Assembly (NCBI GenBank): GCA_050250755.1
Contig: JBFWOB010000002.1
Coordinates: 62,001-126,000 of the forward strand
DNA: 64,000 nucleotides
Direction: 5' to 3'
Origin: Ga0077555 sp050250755
GTDB taxonomy: Bacteria > Pseudomonadota > Alphaproteobacteria > Rhizobiales > Hyphomicrobiaceae
Positions 9,001 through 17,253 of the stretch are shown here, one piece after another. A program made the translations under genes and the position numbers. The first letter of the stretch is position 1; each line of letters begins with the position of its first letter. The notes under the pieces are model-generated. The model was not told the origin of the DNA. It saw only the letters and a list, made by a program, of their open reading frames with translations, and did no database searches.

Positions 9001-9786
9001 CCCAAGGAAGACGAAAAGATCCGCTTCCGCGATGTCGTCGCGCAGCCACGGAAGATCATCTCGGCGCCGACCTGGTCCGGGCTCGAAAGCGAGAAGGTTT
9101 GCTACAATGCCGGCTACACCAACGTCCACGAGTTGATCCCGTGGCGCACTCTGACTGGCCGCCAGCAACTCTACCTGGATCACTTATGGATGCGCGCTTT
9201 CGGCGAGGGCTTCTGCGTCTACCGCCCGCCGGTCGACCTGCGCGCCATCAAGCCCGTGCAGGGCATGAAGCCCAACGGCGAGAAGGAGATCGTCCTCAAC
9301 TTCATCACGCCACACCAGAAGTGGGGCATCCACTCCACCTACACGGACAACCTGCTGATGCTTACCCTGTCACGCGGCGGGCCAATCGTCTGGCTCAGCG
9401 AAACGGACGCGCGGAAGGTCGGCATCGTCGATAACGACTGGATCGAGGCCTACAACGCCAACGGTGCGCTGGTCGCCCGCGCGGTCGTCTCGCAGCGCAT
9501 GAAGGAAGGCACGGTCTTCATGTATCACGCGCAGGAGAAGACAGTGAACGTGCCGGGCTCCGAGATGACGGGGCACCGCGGCGGCATCCATAACTCGGTG
9601 ACACGCACCGTCCTGAAGCCGACGCACATGATCGGCGGCTACGTCCAGTTCGCCTACGGCTTCAACTACTACGGCACGATCGGCACCAATCGCGACGAGT
9701 TCGTGATCGTGCGCAAAGTCCGCAACGTCGACTGGCTGGAGCGCCCACTGCAAAGCAGCGCCTCCGCGGTCCAGGCTGCCGAATAA
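6040..9786 (+). CDS. narG: Respiratory nitrate reductase, molybdenum-containing alpha subunit
   Basis: NarG reduces nitrate to nitrite at a Mo-bisMGD cofactor on the cytoplasmic face of the membrane. The 1,248-residue length fits the family. The FS0 4Fe-4S ligands are present as His50, Cys54, Cys58 and Cys93, one residue offset from E. coli. The Mo ligand is in SFYDWYCDLPPAS with the aspartate at residue 222. No twin-arginine export signal is present; the N-terminus MSHFLDRLTFF is the usual membrane-bound cytoplasmic NarG type. It is followed by narH after 12 bases and belongs to the narKGHJI operon under the FNR-type box. Confidence 0.97.
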   Translation: MSHFLDRLTFFRKASEPFANGHGMTTAEDRSWEEGYRQRWQHDKIVRSTHGVNCTGSCSWKIYVKGGIVTWETQQTDYPRTRPDLPNHEPRGCSRGASYSWYLYSSNRVKYPLIRSRLLHHWRAARKTLPPVAAWKSIVENPSKRQDYISVRGHGGFVRATWDEVTEIIGAANAYTAKTYGPDRVIGFSPIPAMSMVSYAAGSRYLSLLGGVCMSFYDWYCDLPPASPQTWGEQTDVPESADWYNAGFIILWGSNVPQTRTPDAHFYTEARYRGTKSAVICPDYSEASKFGDIWLSVKQGTDAALAMAMGHVILKEYHVDRQAKYFRDYARQFTDMPMLVKLVHQDGKLVPDRFLRASDFAQGLGEANNPEWKTVAYDETSGTIVVPNGSVGFRWGETGKWNIEEKEAGGRATSLRLSLADVKDKFADVAFPYFGNIENEHFTHSDHASVLDRRVPVKRLKLVDGEVLVATVHDLFIANYGVDQGFGGDNVATSYDEDTPYTPAWAERITGVARDKIIQVAREFATNAEKTNGRSMVIIGAAMNHWYHCDMNYRGVINMLVMCGCVGQSGGGWSHYVGQEKLRPQAGWAPLAFALDWGRPPRQQNSTSFFYVHTNQWRYETMQTKDILSPTAPPGPWDGAIIDYNMRAIRMGWLPAYPTLTENPLSIAKKAVDAKLEPKDYVAKALKSGDLSFAWEDPDSPQNFPRNMFVWRSNILGSSGKGHEYFLKHLLGTSHGVLGKDLGEEGREKPQEVRWHDDAPRGKLDLLVTLDFRMSTTCVYSDIVLPTATWYEKNDLNTSDMHPFIHPLTSAVDPAWEARSDWEIYKAIAKAFSKVAPEVLGVEKDVVLTPLMHDSPGEIAQSAEPKDWKRGECEPIPGKTMPAVTVVERDYPNLYKRFTSLGPLMGTLGNGIKGIAWKTVHEVEHLKHLNGVVTEAGATEGMARIDSDIDAAEVLLMLAPETNGEVAVKSWEALSKTTGRPHAHLALPKEDEKIRFRDVVAQPRKIISAPTWSGLESEKVCYNAGYTNVHELIPWRTLTGRQQLYLDHLWMRAFGEGFCVYRPPVDLRAIKPVQGMKPNGEKEIVLNFITPHQKWGIHSTYTDNLLMLTLSRGGPIVWLSETDARKVGIVDNDWIEAYNANGALVARAVVSQRMKEGTVFMYHAQEKTVNVPGSEMTGHRGGIHNSVTRTVLKPTHMIGGYVQFAYGFNYYGTIGTNRDEFVIVRKVRNVDWLERPLQSSASAVQAAE

Positions 9787-9798
9787 GGGACGAAACAA

Positions 9799-11322
9799 AT
9801 GAAAGTGCGCGCTCAAATCGCGATGGTGCTGAACCTCGACAAGTGCATCGGCTGCCATACCTGCTCGGTCACCTGCAAGAACGTCTGGACCAACCGCGAA
9901 GGCATGGAATACGCGTGGTTCAACAACGTCGAGACCAAGCCTGGCATCGGCTATCCGAAGGAGTGGGAGAACCAGGACCGCTGGAATGGCGGCTGGAAAC
10001 GCAAGCGCAACGGCAAGATCGAGCCAAGGATCGGCGGCAAGTGGCGCATTCTTGCCAACATCTTCGCCAACCCCGACCTGCCAGAGATCGACGATTACTA
10101 CGAGCCTTTCACCTTTGATTACGAGCACCTGCAGAAAGCGCCCGAGCTTCAGGCTTTCCCGACCGCGCGCCCGCGCTCACTGATTTCGGGCGAGCGGATC
10201 GAGAAGATCGAATGGGGTCCAAACTGGGAGGAAATTCTCGGCGGCGAGTTCTCGAAGCGCTCGGCGGATGTCAACTTCGAGGGCGTACAGAAGGAGATCT
10301 ACGGGCAGTTCGAAAACACGTTTATGATGTACCTGCCGCGGTTGTGCGAGCACTGTCTCAATCCCGCTTGCGTCGCCGCCTGTCCATCCGGTGCGATCTA
10401 TAAGCGCGAGGAGGACGGCATCGTTCTCATCGATCAGGACAAGTGTCGCGGCTGGCGCATGTGCGTATCGGGCTGCCCTTACAAAAAGATTTATTTCAAC
10501 TGGTCGAGCGGCAAGAGCGAGAAGTGTATCTTCTGTTATCCGCGCATCGAGGCGGGCCAGCCCACCGTATGCTCGGAGACGTGCGTCGGCCGCATCCGTT
10601 ATCTCGGCGTGGTGCTCTATGATGCCGATCGGATCGAGGAAGCGGCGAGCGTACCCGACGAGCAGGACCTCTATGAGTCCCAACTCGGCATCTTCCTCGA
10701 CCCTGCGGACCCAACCGTGATCGCGCAAGCGCGGTCGGACGGCGTGCAGGAGGCATGGCTCGAGGCCGCTCGCAGATCGCCGGTCTGGAAGATGGCAATG
10801 GAATGGAAGGTCGCCTTTCCGCTCCACCCGGAATACCGCACACTGCCGATGGTCTGGTACGTGCCGCCGCTATCGCCGATCACGGCTGCGGCTGAAGCCG
10901 GCAAGATGGGGACCGACGGCGCGATGCCCGACGTGCGCTCGTTGCGGATTCCGCTCAAGTACCTAGCCAACCTGCTGACGGCCGGCGACGAGAAGCCCGT
11001 AGCGCACGGATTGGAACGGATGTTGGCGATGCGCGCCTACATGCGGGCCAAGACCATAGACGGCGTGATCGACGAGACGATCGCGCGCAAGGTTGGGCTC
11101 AGCGGCCACCAGATCGAAGAAATGTACCACGTGATGGCGATCGCCAATTACGAGGACCGCTTCGTCATTCCGACTGCTCACCGGGAGGTCACCGAGGACG
11201 CCTACGAGTTGCGCGGCCAATGCGGCTTCACGTTTGGTGACGGCTGCATGCCAAGCGACACCAAGGTCAACCTGTTCGGCGGCGTGAAGCTCAAGAACGA
11301 TCGCCCGAAAGTGGAGGTCTGA
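9799..11322 (+). CDS. narH: Respiratory nitrate reductase, iron-sulfur beta subunit
   Basis: NarH passes electrons from NarI haems to NarG through four Fe-S clusters. The 507-residue protein shows Cys16/19/22/26 in CIGCHTCSVTCKNVW, a second group in CEHCLNPACVAACP, a third in CRGWRMCVSGCP where Trp replaces one cysteine as expected for the 3Fe-4S cluster, and a fourth in CIFCYPRIEAGQPTVCSETC. All expected ligands are present. It lies 12 bases after narG and 3 bases before narJ. Confidence 0.97.
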   Translation: MKVRAQIAMVLNLDKCIGCHTCSVTCKNVWTNREGMEYAWFNNVETKPGIGYPKEWENQDRWNGGWKRKRNGKIEPRIGGKWRILANIFANPDLPEIDDYYEPFTFDYEHLQKAPELQAFPTARPRSLISGERIEKIEWGPNWEEILGGEFSKRSADVNFEGVQKEIYGQFENTFMMYLPRLCEHCLNPACVAACPSGAIYKREEDGIVLIDQDKCRGWRMCVSGCPYKKIYFNWSSGKSEKCIFCYPRIEAGQPTVCSETCVGRIRYLGVVLYDADRIEEAASVPDEQDLYESQLGIFLDPADPTVIAQARSDGVQEAWLEAARRSPVWKMAMEWKVAFPLHPEYRTLPMVWYVPPLSPITAAAEAGKMGTDGAMPDVRSLRIPLKYLANLLTAGDEKPVAHGLERMLAMRAYMRAKTIDGVIDETIARKVGLSGHQIEEMYHVMAIANYEDRFVIPTAHREVTEDAYELRGQCGFTFGDGCMPSDTKVNLFGGVKLKNDRPKVEV

Positions 11323-11325
11323 GCC

Positions 11326-12078
11326 ATGAGGACACTGAAGGTTCTCTCCGCGTTGCTGACCTATCCGACGGGCGAGCTGCAAGCTGCCGCCGATGAGCTC
11401 AAAGCGGTGCTCGCCAAGGAGGCTATCCTGTCCAGACGCGACCTCGCCGCGGTGGGCACCTTGATCGACGACATTGCCAGCCGCGATCTGTTTGATGCGC
11501 AGGAACGCTACATCCTTCTCTTCGACCGCACGCGCTCGCTGTCGCTGCATTTGTTCGAGCACGTTCACGGCGAAAGCCGGGATCGCGGCCAGGCGATGGT
11601 CGATCTGATCAAGCTTTACGAAGATGGCGGCTACACACCAACGACAAAAGAGCTGCCGGACTTTCTTCCACTGTTCCTGGAATACGCTGCGACGCGCCCA
11701 CCGCAGGAAGCGATCGAGCTGATTGGCCAGCCGGGCCATGTCTTGGCGGCGCTTCGGGAGCGGCTCGCAAAGCGCCACTCTCCCTATGAAGCCGCGTTTG
11801 CCGCACTCGTGGCTGTAGCCAAATCGAAGCTCGATCACGCAGCGCTGATGGCACTGCAGTCCGAGCCCGATCCCGAGCCGGACGACCTCGAGGCGCTCGA
11901 CGCGGCGTGGGAGGAAGAGGAGGTTATCTTCGGCCCGGGCGCTGCGAAGACAGCCTGCGGCATCGACAGTTTGGCCGCGAAGCTGCGCCAGGCCCGCCGT
12001 CCGGCACCGGGTATAGAACCGCAACCCGATCGCGGCCCTCGCACTGTTATTGCCCCCTCACCGGCCAACCGCGCATAA
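11326..12078 (+). CDS. narJ: Nitrate reductase molybdenum cofactor assembly chaperone
   Basis: NarJ is a dedicated cytoplasmic chaperone that binds apo-NarG and allows Mo cofactor insertion and membrane attachment. The 250-residue helical protein carries the family core YPTGELQ, ERYILLFDR, LHLFEHVHGESRDRG and ELPDFLPLFLEY. The C-terminus is acidic (EPDPEPDDLEAL, WEEEEV), as is common. It follows narH by 3 bases and precedes narI by 11. Confidence 0.95.
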   Translation: MRTLKVLSALLTYPTGELQAAADELKAVLAKEAILSRRDLAAVGTLIDDIASRDLFDAQERYILLFDRTRSLSLHLFEHVHGESRDRGQAMVDLIKLYEDGGYTPTTKELPDFLPLFLEYAATRPPQEAIELIGQPGHVLAALRERLAKRHSPYEAAFAALVAVAKSKLDHAALMALQSEPDPEPDDLEALDAAWEEEEVIFGPGAAKTACGIDSLAAKLRQARRPAPGIEPQPDRGPRTVIAPSPANRA

Positions 12079-12089
12079 GGAGCCACGCC

Positions 12090-12821
12090 ATGCGCGACAC
12101 AATCTTTCGTATCCTCTTCGTCTGGTATCCTTACATCTGCCTGACGACCTTCATTGTCGGCAGCCTGATCCGCTTCGATCGGGACCAATACAGTTGGAAG
12201 GCAAGTTCCAGCCAGATGCTCCGCAAGAGGCAACTCTACTGGGGCTCAAATCTCTTCCATTTCGGCATTCTCTTTCTCCTGTTCGGCCACACGGTCGGCC
12301 TGCTGACGCCGACGTCGGTCTACACGCTCGTGATGACCGTGCCACAGAAGCAGCTCGTAGCCGTGATCGCCGGCGGAATCGCGGGCGCGATATGTTTCGT
12401 TGGACTGACGCTGCTGCTGCATCGCCGGCTGTTCGACGCGCGTATTCGGCAGACGTCCACAGTGATGGACCTCGCGGTACTCATCATCCTATGGCTTCAG
12501 CTCACGCTTGGCCTGTTGACACTGCCGTTCTCGCTTGGGCATCGCGACGGCTCCGCGATGCTGGCGTTGTCGCACTGGGCGCAGGGGATCGTGACCTTGC
12601 AACCGGTCGACGCCCGGACGCTGCAGGGACTCGAATGGCCATTCCTGACCCACCTCGTCCTCGGAATGACGATCTTTCTCCTCTTTCCCTTCTCGCGGCT
12701 CGTGCACATTTGGTCGGCGCCGGTCTGGTATCTCGGGCGGCGCGGTTATCAGGTGGTACGCACGCGGCGTCCCCTCCCTCACGGCGCCTCACGACGGCCC
12801 ACCGGCTTCTCCGCGGAGTAA
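12090..12821 (+). CDS. narI: Respiratory nitrate reductase, cytochrome b gamma subunit
   Basis: NarI is the quinol-oxidising dihaem membrane anchor. The 243-residue protein has five hydrophobic helices. The histidines expected to ligate the haems lie in FHFGILFLLFGHTVG in the N-terminal half and in SHWAQG and LTHLVLGM near the end. The ATG at 12090 is preceded by AAGGAG; the open frame extends further upstream inside narJ but that part is not NarI-like. The stop TAA shares its last base with the ATG of the next gene. Confidence 0.95.
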   Translation: MRDTIFRILFVWYPYICLTTFIVGSLIRFDRDQYSWKASSSQMLRKRQLYWGSNLFHFGILFLLFGHTVGLLTPTSVYTLVMTVPQKQLVAVIAGGIAGAICFVGLTLLLHRRLFDARIRQTSTVMDLAVLIILWLQLTLGLLTLPFSLGHRDGSAMLALSHWAQGIVTLQPVDARTLQGLEWPFLTHLVLGMTIFLLFPFSRLVHIWSAPVWYLGRRGYQVVRTRRPLPHGASRRPTGFSAE

Positions 12822-13678
12822 TGACAATGAGCATGTCCGCAACTGGGACGGGCTGCACGATCAGGCCAGCCATCCCCACGAAGCAGAAGACCATCAGCGT
12901 GAACGGTGTGGTTATTTCGCGCGCAGCGATCGCAAGGGAAACTCAGAACCATCCTGCATCGAAGCCGATCGAAGCATGGCTGGCGGCGGCTCGCGCCCTC
13001 GTCATCCGCGAGATGCTCCTGCAGGAGGCCCAACGTATCGGCATCAACCCGATCCCGCTCAACGATGCACAAGGGCGCCGCGAGACCGACGACGAGGCGC
13101 TGGTGCGCATGCTCGTCGAGCAAGAAGTCGTCACACCAACGGCCGACGAGGCCACGTGCCGGCGCTATTACGATATGAATCTTTCGCGCTTCCGCACGCC
13201 GGATCTCTATGAGGCAAGACACATCTTGCTGGCCGCGGCGCCGGGCGATTCTGAGAAGCGAAAGGCCGCGCGCCAGCGCGCCGAAGCGATCATCGACGCA
13301 CTGCGGCACGATTCCTCGGCGTTCGACAGCCTCGCGCGAGCCGAGTCGGCCTGCCCTTCGGGCAAGACGGGCGGCAATCTTGGTCAGATCGGCCCAGGAC
13401 AAACGGTTCCGGAATTCGAGCGTGCACTGGCACCGATGTCGATTGGCAAGATCGCCGATCAGCCGGTCGAGACGCGATACGGCTTCCACGTGGTGGCACT
13501 CGATCATCGAATATCAGGACGCGAGCTGCCATTTGAGATTGTGCGCCCCCGCATTGCAGCTTGGCTCGACGAGAAGGTGCGTCGCGTGGCAATCCGCCAG
13601 TACATCGCCATTCTTGCTGGATCTGCGGAGATCACAGGTATTGCGCTCGACGCCAGCGCCACACCGCTCGTGCAATAG
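12821..13678 (+). CDS. PpiC/parvulin-type peptidyl-prolyl isomerase of the nar operon
   Basis: A 285-residue protein with a NifM/SurA-like N-terminal helical region and a C-terminal parvulin domain. The parvulin part includes YEARHILLAA, FDSLARAESACPSG, GGNLGQIGPGQTVPEFE and ETRYGFHVVALDHR, the standard rotamase motifs. No signal peptide is visible, so it should act in the cytoplasm, probably on nitrate reductase folding. A PpiC-type gene also ends the narK1K2GHJI operon of Pseudomonas aeruginosa. The ATG overlaps the narI stop by one base; ATGs at 12827 and 12833 are alternatives. Confidence 0.9.
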   Translation: MTMSMSATGTGCTIRPAIPTKQKTISVNGVVISRAAIARETQNHPASKPIEAWLAAARALVIREMLLQEAQRIGINPIPLNDAQGRRETDDEALVRMLVEQEVVTPTADEATCRRYYDMNLSRFRTPDLYEARHILLAAAPGDSEKRKAARQRAEAIIDALRHDSSAFDSLARAESACPSGKTGGNLGQIGPGQTVPEFERALAPMSIGKIADQPVETRYGFHVVALDHRISGRELPFEIVRPRIAAWLDEKVRRVAIRQYIAILAGSAEITGIALDASATPLVQ

Positions 13679-13687
13679 GAGCACCCC

Positions 13688-14044
13688 ATGGAACTCGGCA
13701 CTCTGATGGATCGGCTGGGCTTCGAGGACAATGCCGCCGCTGCACTCGAGGCGCTCGGCGACATCGTCCTGTTCGCCGAAGTGCAGGCGATGGGAGAGCG
13801 CTACGATGAAGATCCCGGCGAGTACGTCGCCAATGCGGCTCGCCGTTTTGCGGCGCAAGGCAGCGACGAGGATTGGCTGAACTTGATGACGGTCATGGAG
13901 CGTAGCAACGATCCGGCGCGCGCCGCGCTGGAGCGGATGCTCCGATGGTCGCTGAAGCATGACGTTGCCGAAACGGCGCCTCAGAACGCAGGCCAATGCT
14001 CCTGTGGAGGCGACAGCGACGGATGCCGCAAAGACGAGCGCTGA
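13688..14044 (+). CDS. Orphan 118-residue protein with a Cys-rich tail, inside nar operon
   Basis: I do not recognise a family. Residues 1-95 are acidic and predicted helical (MELGTLMDRLGFED, ERYDEDPGEYV, WLNLMTVMER). The last 20 residues hold a CSCGGDSDGC cluster that could bind a metal or be redox active. The start has a clear AGGAG at 13678-13682. It is 9 bases after the parvulin gene and 33 before the DUF2478 gene, on the same strand and with similar codon use, so it is almost certainly translated and part of the operon. A small maturation or metal-handling factor for nitrate reductase is a guess from position only. Confidence 0.75.
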   Translation: MELGTLMDRLGFEDNAAAALEALGDIVLFAEVQAMGERYDEDPGEYVANAARRFAAQGSDEDWLNLMTVMERSNDPARAALERMLRWSLKHDVAETAPQNAGQCSCGGDSDGCRKDER

Positions 14045-14077
14045 TCCAGCCTGGCAACCACTTCCGGAGGGCAATCC

Positions 14078-14686
14078 ATGTCCCGACTTCAGCCACATGC
14101 ACCGATCACGGCCATCGTTTATGGCGACGGTGCTCGCATTGCAGCCACAATCGACCGGATCACCACGCATCTCTTCGCCCAAGGTTTCCGGCTCGCCGGC
14201 CTCGTTCAGCGCGACGTCGAGCGTGTCGGCAGATCTCGCTGCGACATGCTGCTGGAGGACCTGGCGACCGGCGAGACCATCGCAATCTCGCAGGACCGCG
14301 GCGAAGGCGCGCGTGGCTGTCGTCTCGATGTGGAGTCACTATTGAAAGCTGTCGCGCGCACCCACAGTGCACTCGTAACGGAGCCGGATCTGATGATCGT
14401 GAACAAGTTCGGCAAAACCGAATGCGAGGGTGGAGGCTGTCGATCCTTGATCGCGGACGCGATCGAGTGCGGCGTCCCGGTCCTTGTCGCCGTACCTCAG
14501 GACAATCTCAAGAGCTGGCGCAGCTTCGCCGGCGACCTCGCGGTTGAGTTCGCGCTCGACGAGACGCCGTCGGAGGGCGCGCATCTTTGTCGAAATCTGG
14601 GGCTAGTCGGAACCGTGAACGAGCCGGTGACGCCCATCATGCGCGACGTCTCGAGCCTCAATGAATGCCTGTCACGTGTCGAGTGA
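14078..14686 (+). CDS. DUF2478 domain-containing protein
   Basis: This 202-residue protein has the DUF2478 layout: an N-terminal strand AIVYGDG, FRLAGLVQRDVE, a central ISQDRGEGARGC, then PDLMIVNKFGKTECEGGG and VPVLVAVP. The fold is expected to resemble nucleotide-dependent P-loop proteins, but a complete Walker A is not visible. Members of this family often lie beside molybdenum transport or molybdoenzyme genes, which fits a role in Mo cofactor supply to NarG. GGAGGG precedes the ATG. It is followed by nnrS after 24 bases. Confidence 0.8.
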   Translation: MSRLQPHAPITAIVYGDGARIAATIDRITTHLFAQGFRLAGLVQRDVERVGRSRCDMLLEDLATGETIAISQDRGEGARGCRLDVESLLKAVARTHSALVTEPDLMIVNKFGKTECEGGGCRSLIADAIECGVPVLVAVPQDNLKSWRSFAGDLAVEFALDETPSEGAHLCRNLGLVGTVNEPVTPIMRDVSSLNECLSRVE

Positions 14687-14710
14687 GCGGAGGCCTCCAA
14701 AGAAACGATC

Positions 14711-15892
14711 ATGACCACGAGCGCTGCACAGATCCGCGCCTTCACCGGCCCGGCATTGTTAAGTTACGGCTTCCGCCCCTTCTTCTTGTTCGGCGCGTTG
14801 TGGGCCGCCCTTGCCGTTGCGCTCTGGATTCCAATACTAACCGGTCATCTCGTGCTGCCGAGCGCGCTCGGACCTGTTCAGTGGCACGTGCATGAACTCG
14901 TTTTCGGTTACGTCCCTGCGATCGTCGCCGGCTTCCTGCTGACCGCCGTCCCGAACTGGACCGGACGCTTGCCGGTCGTCGGAACGCGTTTGGCGACTTT
15001 GTTTCTGGTCTGGGTTGCGGGCCGGATTGCAATCTTCTGCTCGCTCGAGATCGGTATCGTGCTCGCGGCCGTGATCGACCTCTCTTTTCTCGCAGCACTT
15101 GGACTGCTCATTGCGCGGGAAATCCTCGCGAGCAAGAACACGCACAATCTTAAGGTTCTTGCTGGCGTTGGGTTGCTTCTGCTGGGCAATGCACTGTTCC
15201 ACCTCGAGGCAATCGCAGGCTTCGGCGACGGCCACGGCACACGAGTCGGCGTTGCAGCGATCGTCCTGCTGATCATGCTGATCGGCGGGCGTATCATTCC
15301 AAGCTTTACGCGAAATTGGCTTGCGCGCCGCGGCGCAGGCCGTATGCCGGCTCCATTCGACCGGTTTGATCTTGTCGTCATGGTCGCAAGTGGCATTGCA
15401 CTTGCCACCTGGGTGGTCATGCCAAGTGCCATAGCAACGGCGGCAGCAGCCGCCATCGCCGCTGCCCTCAACGTGACGCGTCTCGGACGCTGGGCCGGCG
15501 AACGCACGACCGCCGAGCCGCTCGTCTTGATCCTCCATATCGCTTATGCGTTTGTCCCGATCGGTTTTGCGCTGCTCGCACTGGCCATAGTCCGGCCCGA
15601 CATCGCAGCTTCGTCCGGTGCCTTGCATGGCTGGACGACGGGCGCCATCGGCGTGATGACACTCGCCGTCATGACGCGCGCGAGCCTCGGCCATACGGGA
15701 CAGCCGCTGACCGCCACGCGCTCGATCCAATTCATCTATCTGGCGGCAGTGGTGGCGGCGCTCGCACGAATTACCGTGGCTTTCGACATTCTCCACGATC
15801 CGATGCTGCATCTGGCAGCAACCGCATGGGTCTTGGCATTTGGCGGTTTCGTCATCGTCTATGCACCTCTCCTGATGCGACGACGCACCTAG
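14711..15892 (+). CDS. nnrS: NnrS family haem-copper membrane protein
   Basis: NnrS proteins are polytopic inner-membrane proteins made under NO stress in denitrifiers and related bacteria; they protect against damage during NO production. The 393-residue sequence has about twelve hydrophobic segments and the family motifs YGFRPFFLFGALWA, QWHVHELVFGY, GRIIPSFTRNW and LAVMTRASLGHTGQ. It closes the nar operon, so it is probably co-induced with nitrate respiration. No NO reductase or nitrite reductase gene is in the window, so the NO source is not shown. Confidence 0.92.
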   Translation: MTTSAAQIRAFTGPALLSYGFRPFFLFGALWAALAVALWIPILTGHLVLPSALGPVQWHVHELVFGYVPAIVAGFLLTAVPNWTGRLPVVGTRLATLFLVWVAGRIAIFCSLEIGIVLAAVIDLSFLAALGLLIAREILASKNTHNLKVLAGVGLLLLGNALFHLEAIAGFGDGHGTRVGVAAIVLLIMLIGGRIIPSFTRNWLARRGAGRMPAPFDRFDLVVMVASGIALATWVVMPSAIATAAAAAIAAALNVTRLGRWAGERTTAEPLVLILHIAYAFVPIGFALLALAIVRPDIAASSGALHGWTTGAIGVMTLAVMTRASLGHTGQPLTATRSIQFIYLAAVVAALARITVAFDILHDPMLHLAATAWVLAFGGFVIVYAPLLMRRRT

Positions 15893-16070
15893 CAGCTTCC
15901 TCTATCCACGTTTTCACCCACTTACGCCCGCACCGTCGCCCCGTTGCGTCTGAACGGCTATCTCGTGCCGAGCCGGAGCAGTTCCATGGTTTTCTGATGC
16001 ACAAACGGAAAGGCTCGCGATAATTTCAGAGGCTACGCTGTTGTCTGCAGCACCAGGGAGAAAGCAAGGA

Positions 16071-17228
16071 ATGGATATCGCGCCACTCAAGGGCATCAAG
16101 GTGCTGGATGCTACTCAGGGGATCGCCGGTCCCTACTGCGGCACATTGCTGACGCGTTACGGCGCCGATGTCGTCAAGATCGAGCCCCCGAGCGGCGATT
16201 GGGGCCGCTATATGGGCAAAACCGCGGGTGGGCATTCAGCACTATCCGCCGTCTACAACGTCGGCAAGCGCGGCATGGTGCTCGATCTGAAGAAGCTGGA
16301 GGCCGTCGAGCTGTTTCTCGAACTCGCCGAGCAATGCGACGTGGTGATGGAAAGCAGCCGTCCCGGTGTCGCCGACCGCATCGGTATCGGCTACGAGCAA
16401 GTCAAGGCAAGGAACGGATCGGTCGTCTATCTGTCGGTGAGTGGCTTCGGCGAATTCGGCCCCTATGCGGAGCGACCCCTTACCGACACAATCGCACAGG
16501 CCTTCTCGGGGCTCATGTCGAACAATCTCGGCATGGACGGCATCCCGCACAAGATTGACATTCCGGTGGTCGATGTCTGCACGGGGCTCTACGCGTATCA
16601 AGCCGTCTCGATGGCTCTGATGGCGCGCGCGCAGACGGGCGAGGGAAGATATTGCGCCGTGAGCCTGATGGGCTCGATCGCCGAGGTGCAGGCCCCGAAG
16701 CTGATCGACTATCACCTGGAAGGCGGTCCCCCAAAGATGATCAATGCACCGGCCGGAGCCTACATGGCGCGCGATGGCTACGTCGCACTGACCACTTTGA
16801 ATGACGCGCACTACGCAAATGTTTGCCGAGCGATCGGAGCCGAGCACCTGATCGAAGATCCGAGGTATCTGCGCCCGGCTGACCGGATCGAAAACAACTT
16901 GGCGCTACGCCGCGACATCGAAGCCCTCCTGGCAACAGACACCCGCGAGGCCTGGGTGAAAAAGTTGCAGGCAGCAGACGCGCTAGCCGATCAAGTCAAC
17001 GACCTTGGCGACTGGATGAAAAATCCGCACGTGCGGGCCACCCAGGGCTTCACGATGACCGAGCAACCCGGTCTCGGCATGATCCCGCGCCCGGCACCAG
17101 CGGCGGGTTCAATAGCCAACACCACCCCGGCCCCGACGATGGGTCAGGACACCGATGGCATCCTTGCCGGCTTTGGGTTAGACGCCAAGCGTATCGCCGC
17201 TCTGCGCGAGACAGGGGCGATACGCTAA
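16071..17228 (+). CDS. CaiB/BaiF (family III) CoA-transferase
   Basis: A 385-residue cytoplasmic enzyme that moves CoA between acyl groups. Family signatures are GIKVLDATQGIAGPYCG, LTRYGADVVKIEPP, VMESSRPGVADRIGIGYE and DIPVVDVCTGLYA, the last containing the expected catalytic aspartate. ATG 16071 is preceded by AGGGAG and AAGGA. It converges on an acyl-CoA dehydrogenase gene with only 25 bases between stops, suggesting a shared acyl-CoA catabolic role. The substrate cannot be deduced. The 178-base gap before it shows nothing but a probable promoter region. Confidence 0.9.
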   Translation: MDIAPLKGIKVLDATQGIAGPYCGTLLTRYGADVVKIEPPSGDWGRYMGKTAGGHSALSAVYNVGKRGMVLDLKKLEAVELFLELAEQCDVVMESSRPGVADRIGIGYEQVKARNGSVVYLSVSGFGEFGPYAERPLTDTIAQAFSGLMSNNLGMDGIPHKIDIPVVDVCTGLYAYQAVSMALMARAQTGEGRYCAVSLMGSIAEVQAPKLIDYHLEGGPPKMINAPAGAYMARDGYVALTTLNDAHYANVCRAIGAEHLIEDPRYLRPADRIENNLALRRDIEALLATDTREAWVKKLQAADALADQVNDLGDWMKNPHVRATQGFTMTEQPGLGMIPRPAPAAGSIANTTPAPTMGQDTDGILAGFGLDAKRIAALRETGAIR

Positions 17229-17253
17229 GTCGGCATACGCGGAGGGTGAAAAT

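Noticed and set aside
7999..9183. 394-codon minus-strand open frame inside narG
   Set aside because: Antisense to an intact NarG with all motifs; no ribosome site or recognisable domain.
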